DNA from: DATGMS01 sp040905145
Lineage (GTDB): Bacteria > Bacteroidota > Bacteroidia > Cytophagales > Cyclobacteriaceae
Direction of reading: 5' to 3'
DNA length: 43,613 bases
Assembly (NCBI GenBank): GCA_040905145.1
Contig: JBBDSC010000080.1
Location: 1-43,613, forward strand
In this document: positions 29,101 through 38,976 of the stretch, one piece after another
Layout: each line of letters opens with the position of its first letter
Numbering within the stretch: position 1 is the stretch's first letter
Notes under the pieces: model-generated
Told to the model about the DNA's origin: nothing
The model's input: only the letters and a program-made list of their open reading frames with translations
Databases searched by the model: none
Made by a program: the position numbers and the translations under genes

Positions 29101-29412
29101 GGAGCAATCCTGAGAGAGCAACAATCAGGATATGTGATGAACGCGGCATATATCCGATTGAAAAATCTGCAAATTGGATATAATCTGCCACAGAATCTTT
29201 TCTCTGGGCTAAAAATAATAAAGGGAGGGAGAATCTACCTTTCCAGTGACAACCTTTGGACCTGGTCGCCTCTTTACAAAAATGTAAATAACATTGATGT
29301 GGAGAATGCAACGGCTCCTTCAGATCAGCTTTTTACAAGCTCCAATTCCGGAGATGGATACAATTATCCCATGTTGAAAAGCTTTACCTTGGGTTTATCT
29401 GTCACTTTTTAG
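26128..29412 (+). CDS. SusC-like TonB-dependent outer membrane transporter (susC3)
   Basis: The product has 1094 residues, the longest SusC here. The leader MKKILHALCRIGKYNLYGF continues with a hydrophobic run ending ILAAP. The carboxypeptidase-D-like domain is about 47-125 (VRGTVVDNSGMPIPGVTVSV), the TonB box region DMASLEEVVVVGYGTQKK; the plug has SINIRGTTSIGQGGNAL and LKDAASAAVYGARGAFGVVL. The barrel ends SFTLGLSVTF. It is closest to susC4 by leader, plug wording (LTGAVDQIGSEV against LTGAVSQVSSEV) and barrel segments such as YDGSSKFP. susD3 begins 25 bases later. Substrate cannot be inferred beyond the surrounding enzymes. Confidence 0.94.
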   Translation: MKKILHALCRIGKYNLYGFVFQLLFLNLILAAPSNGHGLFDVKEVVDVTVRGTVVDNSGMPIPGVTVSVQETTIGTATDVDGNYALTVPEGSTLVFSFIGFESQRILVENQSEINITLIEDMASLEEVVVVGYGTQKKINLTGAVDQIGSEVFDNRPLPNINQGLQGVLPNVNIRLLDGKPTAAPSINIRGTTSIGQGGNALILIDGVEGDPSMLNPNDIESVSVLKDAASAAVYGARGAFGVVLITTKEPTGEIFSVTYDANFGLKRPTVLPNYVTDGFLWATMFNESFYAWEGTYPQNVNKTLTFSQEYLAELERRSNDPSLPRTEVGPDGNYVYYESTDWYDLLYKDQVFSMEHNISLSRSTEKASFLVSGRYYGQEGLFRYNSDDFGMYNLRARGSIELFPWLRVNNNLDLSTRSYHNPLNVGEGGGIWRNIADEGHPLAPMLNPDGTLTHSSAYTVGDFYYGRNGITTDRSVVRNTTGFEADVIKDKIKVIGNFTYQSINNDEFRRRVQVPFSKAPGVIQYVGNQYNDIRNINDRTNYIASNLYAEYEETFRERHYFKAMAGGNYEQSTFQRLLAQRNGLIFEDATDINLALGQSIVTSGGYEKWRIFGGFSRLNYIFDDRYLLEFNGRYDGSSKFPADERYAFFPSASVGWRISQESFWVVPERVISHLQLRASYGSLGSGNISSYAFQETFSISQSGRILQGIQPQRTSQPSVLPAGLTWETATTKNIGVDMEMASGKLRFTGDAYIRETTDMYTIGMTLPAIFGATSPRGNYADLKTTGWEMVLSWRDQLNLTEKPFNYRVSLNMADNRAEILKYNNPNKFLNDYYEGMQVGEIWGYETEGFFTSESDIENHADQSLFNSTSWGEYFPGDIKLRDVNGDGIISPGDNTAENSGDRVIIGNTNPRYTFGLNLGADWDGFFFSAFFQGVGKQEWYPRYDSNLFWGQYNRPYGDIPQWHLEEGIIWSEETPDSFFPRYVARLANRSGAILREQQSGYVMNAAYIRLKNLQIGYNLPQNLFSGLKIIKGGRIYLSSDNLWTWSPLYKNVNNIDVENATAPSDQLFTSSNSGDGYNYPMLKSFTLGLSVTF

Positions 29413-29437
29413 TATTTACATCCTTAATTCAGCAATT

Positions 29438-31258
29438 ATGAAAAATCAATATTTTATAAATGATAAATTTATCTGGCTTGTTCTTATCGGGGTTCTCCTA
29501 ATAGGGTGTGATTTGGAAGAAGTGCCCACGGACACAGCAAACAAAAGTGCCGTATTTAGTAGTGAAAGTGGTTTACAATTGTATGCCAATTCCTTTTATG
29601 ATTGGATGCCCAGCGCAAATAATATCCACCAGGCAGATGCCATATCTGATTATGCAGCTAGGAGAAATGTACCTGACCTTTTAAGAGAAGGGGTCTATAG
29701 TTCAAGAGTAAATGATAATACTTCGGCATCAGGATATGACCTGGTAGCATTGGGAGATGATTGGAACTGGGGTTGGGGAGCCTTGAGAAACATCAATTTT
29801 TTTCTTGAGAATAACATAGATCCTTTAGTTTCTGAAGAAGTAAGACAGCATTATAATGGGCTTGCAAGGTTTTTCAGGGCCTGGTTTTATTTTGAAAAGG
29901 TCAAAAGGTATGGAGAGGTTCCATGGGTGGACCAGCCATTGGATGTTTCTGATCCTCAACTGTATGAAGGCAGGGATTCTCGTACTGTAGTCATGGATAA
30001 TGTTTTGGCGGATATAAATTTTGCTATTGAAAACATTAACACCACGGATGATCCTACAAGGACGGTGATTACAAAGGATGTTGCCCTAGCTCTAAAATCC
30101 CGAATCGCCTTATTTGAAGGAACCTTCAGAAAATATCATCAGGATTTTGAGCTGGGTAACACGGCTGATGCTTGGCTAACCGAAGCTGCATCTGCTGCTC
30201 AAACGGTGATGGAGAATGGGAACTATAGCCTTTATGTGGGTGCGGGTGCAGAGGAGTCTTACCGGCAATTATTTATCAGTGAAACGCCGGTTTCATCTGA
30301 AATCCTACTTTCTATAGTGTCAGATGTGAATTTAGGGGCTAGACATGCTGCCAATTGGTTTTTTACCAGTGCCACTACCGGCATCAGGTTTACCTTTATC
30401 CGGCCATTTATCCATACTTACTTGAATATTGACGGAACGCCTTTTACCAATGAACCCGGTTATGAAACTATGGTATTTACGAAAGAAGTAAAGGGAAGGG
30501 ATAAAAGGCTTCAACAAACCATAAGGACTGACGACTATACCAGGATTAATGCAGGAGTAGAAGTATCGGTGCCACCCGCTTTTAGCTACTCTTATACGGG
30601 ATATCAACCCATAAAATGGAGCCTTGATAATGTGGCTATTGATGGAGGTAATAACAATACTAATGCGGTTTCCGTATTCCGTTATGCTGAGATTTTGTTG
30701 AACTATGCAGAAGCAAAAGCAGAATTGGGCACAATTACCAATGAGGATTGGGCAAAAACCATCGGTGCCCTGCGCAGTAGGGCAGGAATTACGGGTGGTT
30801 TATCTACCCTGCCTACCGTTATTGATCCCTATATGCAAAGCACCTATTTTCCGGATATTTCGGATCCCGTATTAATAGAGGTGCGAAGGGACAGGGGTAT
30901 TGAATTAGCCATAGAAGGTTTTCGTTTCTATGATCTTGTCAGATGGAAAAGGGGCGAATTGATGGAAATGGAATGGACCGGCATTTATGTTCCTGCAGCA
31001 AACGAATATATGGATTTAAATGAGGACGGGAGTCCTGATGTTTACTTTTATACAGAAGCCCCGACAGATCAAATAGACGGTGTTACCTATATAAATGTGG
31101 ATACTGAAGCCCATAATTTGTCGAATGGCACGAGCGGCGTAATTAGATGGTTGCCCAATGTGCCACGAAATTGGGAGGAGAAGAAATATTTCTATCCTAT
31201 ACCGGAAACCCACTTGCTGACAAACCCCAATCTTGGACAAAATCCTGGATGGGATTAA
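29438..31258 (+). CDS. SusD/RagB-family glycan-binding lipoprotein (susD3)
   Basis: The product has 606 residues, the longest SusD here. Lipobox LLIG precedes Cys24; DLEEVPTD follows, acidic as expected for a surface lipoprotein. Family signatures: GLARFFRAWFYFEKVKRYGEVPW, ILLNYAEAKAELG, the RRDRGIELAIEGFRFYDLVRW segment and IPETHLLTNPNLGQNPGWD. It forms a two-gene unit with susC3, closed by the terminator at 31291. Confidence 0.93.
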   Translation: MKNQYFINDKFIWLVLIGVLLIGCDLEEVPTDTANKSAVFSSESGLQLYANSFYDWMPSANNIHQADAISDYAARRNVPDLLREGVYSSRVNDNTSASGYDLVALGDDWNWGWGALRNINFFLENNIDPLVSEEVRQHYNGLARFFRAWFYFEKVKRYGEVPWVDQPLDVSDPQLYEGRDSRTVVMDNVLADINFAIENINTTDDPTRTVITKDVALALKSRIALFEGTFRKYHQDFELGNTADAWLTEAASAAQTVMENGNYSLYVGAGAEESYRQLFISETPVSSEILLSIVSDVNLGARHAANWFFTSATTGIRFTFIRPFIHTYLNIDGTPFTNEPGYETMVFTKEVKGRDKRLQQTIRTDDYTRINAGVEVSVPPAFSYSYTGYQPIKWSLDNVAIDGGNNNTNAVSVFRYAEILLNYAEAKAELGTITNEDWAKTIGALRSRAGITGGLSTLPTVIDPYMQSTYFPDISDPVLIEVRRDRGIELAIEGFRFYDLVRWKRGELMEMEWTGIYVPAANEYMDLNEDGSPDVYFYTEAPTDQIDGVTYINVDTEAHNLSNGTSGVIRWLPNVPRNWEEKKYFYPIPETHLLTNPNLGQNPGWD

Positions 31259-31290
31259 AACACCTTGGTAGCATTGGAAATGATTATAGT

Positions 31291-31332
31291 AAAAAAAGAA
31301 CCCTAGAGAATTTCCTTTAGGGTTCTTTTTTT
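31291..31332 (+). terminator. Rho-independent terminator after susD3
   Basis: AGAACCCTA pairs with TAGGGTTCT across a loop of about 12 bases, with an A-run before and T-run after (31324-31332). It lies 32 bases after the susD3 stop and insulates susC3/D3 from susC4/D4. The 210 bases from here to susC4 show no gene and should contain the susC4 promoter. Confidence 0.9.
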
Positions 31333-31542
31333 ATATTAAAGAAATTAACACAAATCGGATCGGATATGTTTTAGATCTGGTTTATTTTAATTAATATAGC
31401 ATAGGTAACCTTATCAAGGTGTCCATCAAATCCAAAACAGAAATTACCTTTCATGATTTGTTGCCTGATTAAATAGATGGATAAGTGTTTTAACCCTCTA
31501 AATGCTTTGTTTTACTGAACTAACATAAAATATTTCCCATTT

Positions 31543-34500
31543 ATGAAAAAAGAATTACATGCCTTTTGTACAATAGGAAAGTATGCCTTAACTGGTTTTA
31601 TTTTCCAGCTGCTGTTCATTAACCTGATTATTGCGGCACCAGGGAACGCTAGTGTAACAGATATCAACAGAACTTTTGATCATGCCTGGGTGGAGAATTT
31701 ATTTCCTATGCAAGCCTCTAAGGTGGATGTGAAAGTAACGGGTACAGTAGTGGATAACACAGGAGTCCCTATTCCCGGTGTGACTGTTTCAGTTCCTGAG
31801 ACCACCATAGGGACTGCAACGGACCTGGATGGAAAATATGCTTTATCGGTACCGGAAGGATCAATATTGGTATTTTCTTTTATAGGATTCGAAACCCAAA
31901 GGATCCCGGTAGGGGACCAAAGTGTAATTAACGTCACATTGAATGAAGATATGACTTCCCTTGAGGAGGTGGTGGTAGTAGGGTATGGGACGCAGAAGCG
32001 CGTAAATTTGACAGGAGCTGTATCCCAGGTTTCCTCCGAAGTACTGGCAGATCGTCCCATTACCAATCTTGGACAAGGGTTGCAAGGTATGGTCCCCAAT
32101 CTCAATGTGAATGTGAACAGTGGTGCACCTGGAAGGGGATCTTCCTTTAATGTAAGGGGTATGACATCCATCAATGGTGGTGACCCATTAATATTGGTTG
32201 ATGGGGTGGTAATGGATGTAAACCTGATTAATCCGGAGGACATCGAGACCATTTCTGTCCTAAAAGATGCGGCATCATCTGCTATTTATGGGGCGCGTGC
32301 GGCCTATGGGGTCATATTGATCACGACCAAGGCAGGAAAAAGGTCCGGTGAAACCGTCGTTAATTTCAGTTCAAATTTTTCATTGAATAAACCTACCTCC
32401 CGTCCTGAATATATGAGTTCACTGGAATATGCAAACTGGATGAATGCCGCAAATACCACTACAAATGGGAACAACTATTTTGATGATGAAACCATGCAGC
32501 ACATTCGGGCATATTATGAAGATCCTGTGAATAATGAACCTTTTTTCCACCATTCCAACGACCCATCAAACATGTGGAGGTACAGTGGGAATACGGATTG
32601 GACAGATGTGATGCTAAAAGATTCCTATCCTATTCATAATTATAATTTAAACATCAGTGGAGGGAATGAAAGACTGAGTTATTATACCTCCGTGGGGGTG
32701 CTTCAGCAAAAAGGACTTTTGAAATGGTTTGATGAAGAATATAATCGCTTCAATATCCTGCAAAATATCAAATATAACATCAATTCCTGGTTAGAGGTGG
32801 GAATGAAGGCTACGCTGAATGTTTCAAACCAGGATAATATACCTGACAATAAATGGGGGAGCTTTGCCAATTTAGATAACCTTTATATGGCAGGAGATTC
32901 CCGCCCTATCATGCCTGTTTATCACCCAGATGGGAACTTTGCGGGATATTCAGGGAATGGGTATTTTACCAATATGCCTGCATTTTTGTCCCAGGGAGGC
33001 GATAGGGTAAACAAAACCAATGATGCTTGGATCACCGGTACCTTAAAGCTCACACCGATCGATGGCTTCATTGTCAATATGGATTACACCTACAATTATT
33101 ATAACCGGACGGCTACCCATCATATGAAGGAGTACTGGGATTATGATGCCAATGGCCCTGCTACCTTATTCCCCCATACCACACCTAACTGGGTCAGAAA
33201 AGACGAGCAGGATGACCGGTATTATGCGCTGAATATATTTGCCGAGTATGAAAGGAATTTTGACAATCATTATATTAAAGCCATGGTTGGATATAATCAG
33301 GAAGAGAAACAATATAATTCCTTTTGGGTCAGGCGATCCAACCTGATCAGCAATGAAATTCCATATATCAGTGTGGCTTCTGGGGAGAGAAACGGTGGAG
33401 ATGCCGCTGGTGAGTGGGTTATCCGTGGAGGGTTTTTCCGCTTAAATTATACCTTTGATGATCGTTATCTGGTGGAAGTCAACGGCAGATATGATGGATC
33501 GTCCAGATTTCCCAGCGAAGATAGATTTCAATTTTATCCGTCTTTTTCAGCAGGGTGGAGAATTTCCAATGAATCTTTTTGGCAGCCCTTGGAAAACATT
33601 TTTGATGAGTTCAAAATTAGAGGCTCCTATGGCAGTCTGGGTAACCAGGCAGCTGTTAGCGGCAACTACTATCCTTATATAGCTTCTTATGGGACGGGGG
33701 AAGTAGCCTATTTATTGAACGGGCAAAAACCTATTGCCGTTTATCCATCGGGTTTGGTAAGTCCCACATTGACCTGGGAAACAGTGAATCAAAGTGATAT
33801 TGGGTTGGATTTCAGCATGCTTCAAAACCGATTGACTGGCACCTTGGACTGGTACCAAAGAGATACGAAGGATATGCTTACCAAATCCAAAACAATGCCC
33901 GCTATTTTGGGGGCTGATGAACCTCAAACCAATGCGGCTGATTTAAGGACCAAGGGGTGGGAGATGATGGTGTCATGGAACGACCGGTTGAACGATAAAT
34001 TCAACTATAAAGTGGATCTTTTGTTTTCCGATTACACCGCTGAAATTACCAAATTCGATAATCCCAATGGAATTATTTCAGATTACTATGTTGGGCAACA
34101 AATCGGTGAAATTTGGGGTTTTGAAACGGAGGGATTATTTCAAACTGATGACGAGGCAGAAAGTTATGACCAATCTGAGGTGGTGGGACACCAACTTCTG
34201 GCCGGGGATCTGAAATTTAAAGATTTGGATGGAGAGGAAGGTATTACCAGAGGATCGCAGACCTTAAGCGACCATGGGGATCTTTCTATCATTGGAAATT
34301 CATCCCCAAGGTATTCTTATGGTGTCAGATTAAATGCTGATTGGGTAAATTTCGATTTTAGTTTGTTTTTGCAGGGAGTAGGTCAGCGGGATTTTTATCC
34401 CGGCAACACTTTTATGTATGCACATTATTCTTCTGAATGGGCGGTGCCACAAAAGTTTAATACAGATTATTGGAGTCCTGAAAATCCGGATGCCTTTTTT

Positions 34501-34776
34501 CCAAGGCCACGTTTAAATGGAGGTGAAATAGGGCTTGCCCAGACAAGGTATCTCCAAAACGGATCCTATATGCGTTTAAAGCTTTTATCTTTCGGATATA
34601 GTTTGCCTCAGGAGATCATGGATAGGGTAAATGTTGACAGATTGAGGATTTATTTTTCTGCTCAAAACCTTTTTGAATTTACCAAAGTGGAAAGCATTTT
34701 TGATCCAGAATCAAACCGGGTCAACATGTACCCTTTGAACCGTTCATACTCTTTGGGCCTAAATCTTACATTTTAA
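31543..34776 (+). CDS. SusC-like TonB-dependent outer membrane transporter (susC4)
   Basis: The product has 1077 residues. The leader MKKELHAFCTIGKYALTGF continues with a hydrophobic run ending IIAAP. A longer linker precedes the carboxypeptidase-D-like domain (about 62-140: VTGTVVDNTGVPIPGVTVSV), then TonB box EEVVVVGYGTQKR, the plug with SFNVRGMTSINGGDPLILV and ISVLKDAASSAIYGARAAYG, and a barrel ending SYSLGLNLTF. It shares a near-identical N-terminal nucleotide block with susC1 and susC3. Its own promoter is likely because a terminator lies upstream. susD4 follows by 22 bases. Confidence 0.94.
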   Translation: MKKELHAFCTIGKYALTGFIFQLLFINLIIAAPGNASVTDINRTFDHAWVENLFPMQASKVDVKVTGTVVDNTGVPIPGVTVSVPETTIGTATDLDGKYALSVPEGSILVFSFIGFETQRIPVGDQSVINVTLNEDMTSLEEVVVVGYGTQKRVNLTGAVSQVSSEVLADRPITNLGQGLQGMVPNLNVNVNSGAPGRGSSFNVRGMTSINGGDPLILVDGVVMDVNLINPEDIETISVLKDAASSAIYGARAAYGVILITTKAGKRSGETVVNFSSNFSLNKPTSRPEYMSSLEYANWMNAANTTTNGNNYFDDETMQHIRAYYEDPVNNEPFFHHSNDPSNMWRYSGNTDWTDVMLKDSYPIHNYNLNISGGNERLSYYTSVGVLQQKGLLKWFDEEYNRFNILQNIKYNINSWLEVGMKATLNVSNQDNIPDNKWGSFANLDNLYMAGDSRPIMPVYHPDGNFAGYSGNGYFTNMPAFLSQGGDRVNKTNDAWITGTLKLTPIDGFIVNMDYTYNYYNRTATHHMKEYWDYDANGPATLFPHTTPNWVRKDEQDDRYYALNIFAEYERNFDNHYIKAMVGYNQEEKQYNSFWVRRSNLISNEIPYISVASGERNGGDAAGEWVIRGGFFRLNYTFDDRYLVEVNGRYDGSSRFPSEDRFQFYPSFSAGWRISNESFWQPLENIFDEFKIRGSYGSLGNQAAVSGNYYPYIASYGTGEVAYLLNGQKPIAVYPSGLVSPTLTWETVNQSDIGLDFSMLQNRLTGTLDWYQRDTKDMLTKSKTMPAILGADEPQTNAADLRTKGWEMMVSWNDRLNDKFNYKVDLLFSDYTAEITKFDNPNGIISDYYVGQQIGEIWGFETEGLFQTDDEAESYDQSEVVGHQLLAGDLKFKDLDGEEGITRGSQTLSDHGDLSIIGNSSPRYSYGVRLNADWVNFDFSLFLQGVGQRDFYPGNTFMYAHYSSEWAVPQKFNTDYWSPENPDAFFPRPRLNGGEIGLAQTRYLQNGSYMRLKLLSFGYSLPQEIMDRVNVDRLRIYFSAQNLFEFTKVESIFDPESNRVNMYPLNRSYSLGLNLTF

Positions 34777-34798
34777 TTAGATATTGAAAGGAAAGACA

Positions 34799-36433
34799 AT
34801 GAAAAACTTAAATAAAATATATTTATCGGTTCTGATTCTACTGAGTTTTGCCTGTAACGATGACTTCATTGATAGGTATCCTCTGGATAAAATCAACGAT
34901 GCCAATTATTGGCAGACCCCCAGTGATTTAAAGACTTATGCCAATCAATTTTACCCCAGCTTAACTACTTCGGGTAACTGGACCAGAGATAATATGACAG
35001 ATAATCAGGCACCGGCTAACCGTAATGCTTTTGTCTGGAATGAATATGTTGTTCCTGCAACCGGAGGAGGATGGAGTAAAGACGATTGGTCAAACATTAG
35101 GAGCACCAATTTCTTCTTGAAAAGGTATAATACCGTTCAAGGAGACCCTGATGAGGTAAAAACCTATGTGGGCGAAATCAAATTCTTCAGGGCATGGTAT
35201 TATTTTGAAAAGGTTCGGACATTTGGAGACGTTCCTTGGCTAAGTACGGATCTAAATGTGGATTCTGAAGAGTTAAGTATGCAAAGGACCTCTAGGAAAG
35301 TGGTAGTTGACTCTATGCTTCTTGATTTGGATTATGCCATTGCCAATCTTCCGGAAACCTCAAGTGAAGAGCGGTTAACCAAATATGCAGCTTTGGCCTT
35401 TAAATCCCGGGTATGCCTATATGAAGGAACGTGGCGTAAATACCATAACTTGGGTGATTATGAAGATCTGCTGCGTCAAGCAGTATCCGCCTCTCGGGAA
35501 GTCATTGATTCAGGGCAATTTGAAATCTACAGTACAGGAAATCCTCAAAAAGATTACCATAACCTCTTTATAATAGATGATTTGTCCGGTAATAGTGAGA
35601 CAATAATGTTTAAAAGGTTCACGGAGGATTTATTGATGCACAATAGAGTCAGGCAACTGGGAGAAGCTGGAAGTGGTTTTACCAAGGATTTTGTTGAATC
35701 CTATTTGGATATTGATGGTCTTCCTATTGCAATCAGCCCCAATTATCAAGGAGAAGATGTGAATGATTATATGCAGGAATTTGAAAATCGGGATCCCCGC
35801 ATGAAGCAAACAATTTATACTCCCGATCAGCCCTATCATATTACAGAAGAAGGAGAGATCCAATATCAGGAGGCTCCCCAATTTGATAATGGAATGACCT
35901 TTACCGGGTATCGGATTTATAAAATGTTTTCCCCGACTCAGCGGGATTTTGAATATCAGAGAAATACCATTGATGAGTTCATTTTCCGATATGGGGAGGT
36001 CTTGCTGAATTATGCAGAAGCCAAAGCTGAATTGGGAGAATTAACCCAGGGAGATTTAGACATAAGTATAAATCAACTTAGGGAGCGGGTAAACATGCCT
36101 GATTTATCTGTTGATGTTGGTTTTGTTGATCCGGATTGGCCGGACTGGGAAGTCCCTGTTTCCAACATCATCAATGAAATTCGACGGGAACGGCGTATAG
36201 AATTAGCGGCGGAAGGTTTTCGTTTTGATGATCTGGTAAGATGGAAAGCGGGCGAACTGTTAGAACAACCAAAAACCTATCTGGGGGCTCTTGATCCAGA
36301 AACCAATGATTACCGTGAATTGTATCCCGGAAGAACCAGGGTATGGGACGATAAACTATATCTGTATCCGATTCCTTCACAGGAAATTGCTCTAAATCCG
36401 GATTTGAACCAAAATCCCGGTTGGGCACAGTAA
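34799..36433 (+). CDS. SusD/RagB-family glycan-binding lipoprotein (susD4)
   Basis: The ATG at 34799 is preferred over an upstream TTG (34784) because it directly opens the signal peptide MKNLNKIYLSVLILLSFAC; Cys19 is the lipid site and NDDFIDRYP follows. The product has 544 residues. SusD signatures include KFFRAWYYFEKVRTFGDVPW, LLNYAEAKAELGEL, a segment RRERRIELAAEGFRFDDLVRW, and IPSQEIALNPDLNQNPGW. Many segments echo susD3, supporting a common origin of the susC3/D3 and susC4/D4 pairs. Confidence 0.92.
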   Translation: MKNLNKIYLSVLILLSFACNDDFIDRYPLDKINDANYWQTPSDLKTYANQFYPSLTTSGNWTRDNMTDNQAPANRNAFVWNEYVVPATGGGWSKDDWSNIRSTNFFLKRYNTVQGDPDEVKTYVGEIKFFRAWYYFEKVRTFGDVPWLSTDLNVDSEELSMQRTSRKVVVDSMLLDLDYAIANLPETSSEERLTKYAALAFKSRVCLYEGTWRKYHNLGDYEDLLRQAVSASREVIDSGQFEIYSTGNPQKDYHNLFIIDDLSGNSETIMFKRFTEDLLMHNRVRQLGEAGSGFTKDFVESYLDIDGLPIAISPNYQGEDVNDYMQEFENRDPRMKQTIYTPDQPYHITEEGEIQYQEAPQFDNGMTFTGYRIYKMFSPTQRDFEYQRNTIDEFIFRYGEVLLNYAEAKAELGELTQGDLDISINQLRERVNMPDLSVDVGFVDPDWPDWEVPVSNIINEIRRERRIELAAEGFRFDDLVRWKAGELLEQPKTYLGALDPETNDYRELYPGRTRVWDDKLYLYPIPSQEIALNPDLNQNPGWAQ

Positions 36434-36710
36434 ACAAGGAATCTGAGGTTTCTATGCCTTCTATGCGCCCTAAATCCAACTTGCTAAAGGTGGAGTAGGT
36501 ATATTCCATAGCCACTTAAAATTGCTGTTCTATAAGTGCCTTTTTGTGCTATATTTTCCCTAGTAAAATTCCCATACGCTAGATAAAGTTAATCATAAGG
36601 AGATCCCTGAAGAACCATATGGGGAGATGATTCAATCCATCACATCAAAAGCTGATAAGAGGATCTTTTGGTCATGATAATAACTGTTGAATGCAAAAAA
36701 GTTTAAAATA
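36434..36710. other. Spacer between susD4 and GH29
   Basis: No gene, terminator hairpin or exact promoter box was recognised in these 277 bases. GH29 may be read from its own promoter or by read-through from susD4. Confidence 0.35.
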
Positions 36711-38819
36711 ATGAAATATATATATTCCTTGATCTTATCCGCACTCCTATTGAACACTTTATCTGCTCAGCAAATAGATCCACCGGAACCTTATGGGGCC
36801 ATACCCACCCTCCAGCAGGTAAGCTGGCAGAAGATGGAATATTACATGTTTATTCATTTTGGCCCCAATACTTTTACGGATATGGAATGGGGGCATGGGG
36901 ATGAAGATCCGGAAGTGTTCAATCCCACACAATTGGATGCCCGTCAATGGGCACGTATTGCCAAAGCCGCAGGGATGAAAGCCATTATTATCACAGCCAA
37001 ACACCATGATGGGTTTTGCTTATGGCCCAGTGAATACAGCACCCACACTGTCAGGGAAAGTCCATGGAAAAATGGTCAGGGAGATGTATTAAGGGAGCTT
37101 TCTGAGGCTTGTAAGGAATACGGATTGAAATTCGGCGTGTACCTTTCTCCCTGGGACATGAATCACCCAGCCTACGGTACACCAGAGTACAACCAGATTT
37201 TTGCCAATACCCTTGATGAAGTTCTTTCCAACTATGGGGAGGTTTTCGAACAATGGTTTGACGGGGCCAATGGGGAGGGCCCCAATGGCAAAAGGCAGGA
37301 ATACAATTGGCCTTTGTTCCACGGGGTGGTTTATAAAAATCAGCCCCAGGCCATCATTTTCAGCGATATTGGTCCGGGTTGTCGATGGGTTGGAAATGAG
37401 GCCGGTATCGCTGGCGAAACCAACTGGTCTACCCTGAACACCGACGGCTTCGGACCGGGGGCATTGGCACCGGACCGGAAGTCACTGAATGAAGGCAATG
37501 AAGGTGGAGAGAATTGGGTTCCTGCTGAGAGTGATGTTTCCATCCGTCCGGGATGGTTTTATAGTCCTTCTACTGATGATAAAGTAAAGACCTTAAATCA
37601 TTTGCTGAAGATCTATCATGCTTCTGTGGGCAGGAACAGCAATTTATTGCTCAATGTTCCTGTGGATCGCCGGGGGCTGATACATGCCAATGATTCAGCG
37701 AGGCTGATGGAACTTCGGGAAGTGTTGGATAAATCTTTTGAGTCCAATATTGCCCTAAGCAAAAAAGTGGGTGCTTCCAATGTGAGAGGAAATGAGGGAA
37801 AATTTGGTGGCAAAAATCTATCAGATGAAAACTATGATACCTACTGGGCCACAGATGATAATGTCCAGCAAGCTTCTTTTACCATGGACCTAGGGAAGCC
37901 TGTTGAAATCAACAGGGTGGTTTTGCAGGAATATATCCCGCTGGGACAAAGGGTAAAGTCGTTCAACGTGGAATTCTGGGATGGAACCCAATTTGTAAAG
38001 ATAGATGAACAGACCACCATTGGATATAAACGCATTTTGGTTTTCCCAACCCTAAAAACGTCCAAAGTCAGGGTTAATATTCTTGAAGCCAAAGCCAGTC
38101 CTGCACTCTCTGAATTTCAATTGTATAAAGCCCCTGAAATGATGGGTATCCCGGAAATTAAGCGGGACAAAAATGGGGTTGTAGAGATTACAAGTGAAAG
38201 CCTGGATGTCATCATTACCTACACTACTGATGGGACTGAACCGACCATGAAATCCAAGCCTTATCAACAAGCTTTTGGATTTCCAGGTGCAGGAATAATA
38301 AAAGCCAAAGCCTTTATCAACAGGGGCGGGCAATCCAGCGAAACAGTATCTGCCGATTTTGATTTGGCTCCTAAAAATTGGACTGTATTGTCAGCAAACA
38401 ATGAATCAAAAGGTTTTGAAGCTTGGCGGGCAATAGACGCAAATCCCCGAACTTATTGGCATACCAGTACAACAGAAGGAGGAGTTGCTTTCCCTCATGA
38501 ATTAGCGATAGATCTGGGTGAAGCAGTAGCTGTTCAAGGCTTTTCCTATACCCCTCATCAAAGTCCCAACAGCCGCCGGCATGGACATAACAGTGGGATA
38601 ATTTACCAATACAGCTTTTATATCAGTGAGAATGGGCAAGACTGGGAGGAAGTAATCCATAACGGTTCTTTTGCCAATATAAAAAATAATCCTGTAAAGC
38701 AGGAAGTGAAATTTGATGAAACGTATAAAGCTAGATATGTTAAACTGGTATCCCTTTCATCGGTTAACGGGGAAGAAAACTGGTCTTCAGCAGGGGAAAT
38801 AGGGGTGATTACCAAATAG
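36711..38819 (+). CDS. GH29 family alpha-L-fucosidase with two discoidin-type carbohydrate-binding domains
   Basis: GH29 enzymes are retaining exo-alpha-L-fucosidases. The ATG at 36711 starts the signal peptide MKYIYSLILSALLLNTLSA; an upstream in-frame TTG at 36687 adds only a charged stub. The product has 702 residues with no lipobox. Catalytic domain about 20-340: MFIHFGPNTFTDMEWG, ITAKHHDGFCLWPS, GLKFGVYLSPWD, and FEQWFDGANG with Asp184 as the expected nucleophile. A first F5/8 type C (CBM32-like) domain spans about 350-473, a chitobiase C-terminal/Fn3-like module (TYTTDGTEPT) about 485-555, and a second F5/8 type C domain about 560-700. The acid/base residue cannot be assigned safely. It follows susC4/D4 and complements the two GH95 enzymes, as retaining and inverting fucosidases usually attack different linkages. 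Confidence 0.92.
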   Translation: MKYIYSLILSALLLNTLSAQQIDPPEPYGAIPTLQQVSWQKMEYYMFIHFGPNTFTDMEWGHGDEDPEVFNPTQLDARQWARIAKAAGMKAIIITAKHHDGFCLWPSEYSTHTVRESPWKNGQGDVLRELSEACKEYGLKFGVYLSPWDMNHPAYGTPEYNQIFANTLDEVLSNYGEVFEQWFDGANGEGPNGKRQEYNWPLFHGVVYKNQPQAIIFSDIGPGCRWVGNEAGIAGETNWSTLNTDGFGPGALAPDRKSLNEGNEGGENWVPAESDVSIRPGWFYSPSTDDKVKTLNHLLKIYHASVGRNSNLLLNVPVDRRGLIHANDSARLMELREVLDKSFESNIALSKKVGASNVRGNEGKFGGKNLSDENYDTYWATDDNVQQASFTMDLGKPVEINRVVLQEYIPLGQRVKSFNVEFWDGTQFVKIDEQTTIGYKRILVFPTLKTSKVRVNILEAKASPALSEFQLYKAPEMMGIPEIKRDKNGVVEITSESLDVIITYTTDGTEPTMKSKPYQQAFGFPGAGIIKAKAFINRGGQSSETVSADFDLAPKNWTVLSANNESKGFEAWRAIDANPRTYWHTSTTEGGVAFPHELAIDLGEAVAVQGFSYTPHQSPNSRRHGHNSGIIYQYSFYISENGQDWEEVIHNGSFANIKNNPVKQEVKFDETYKARYVKLVSLSSVNGEENWSSAGEIGVITK

Positions 38820-38976
38820 CATGCTTCTTTAATAGATTTAAGGAAGGTCTCAATTTGATGTTATATGCCTGTTCTGGAAGTTTCTATGAATCAAAATTAC
38901 ATTTCCATAAACTATGGACCCTCAGCTACGGACTGCTGTTCTAAAAAAATAATTGACAAAGATATATAACCACACC

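Noticed and set aside
26128..34776. Invertible SusC shuffling system as known in Bacteroides
   Set aside because: All SusC genes point the same way and no invertase or inverted exchange site was found; only direct-repeat recombination is possible.
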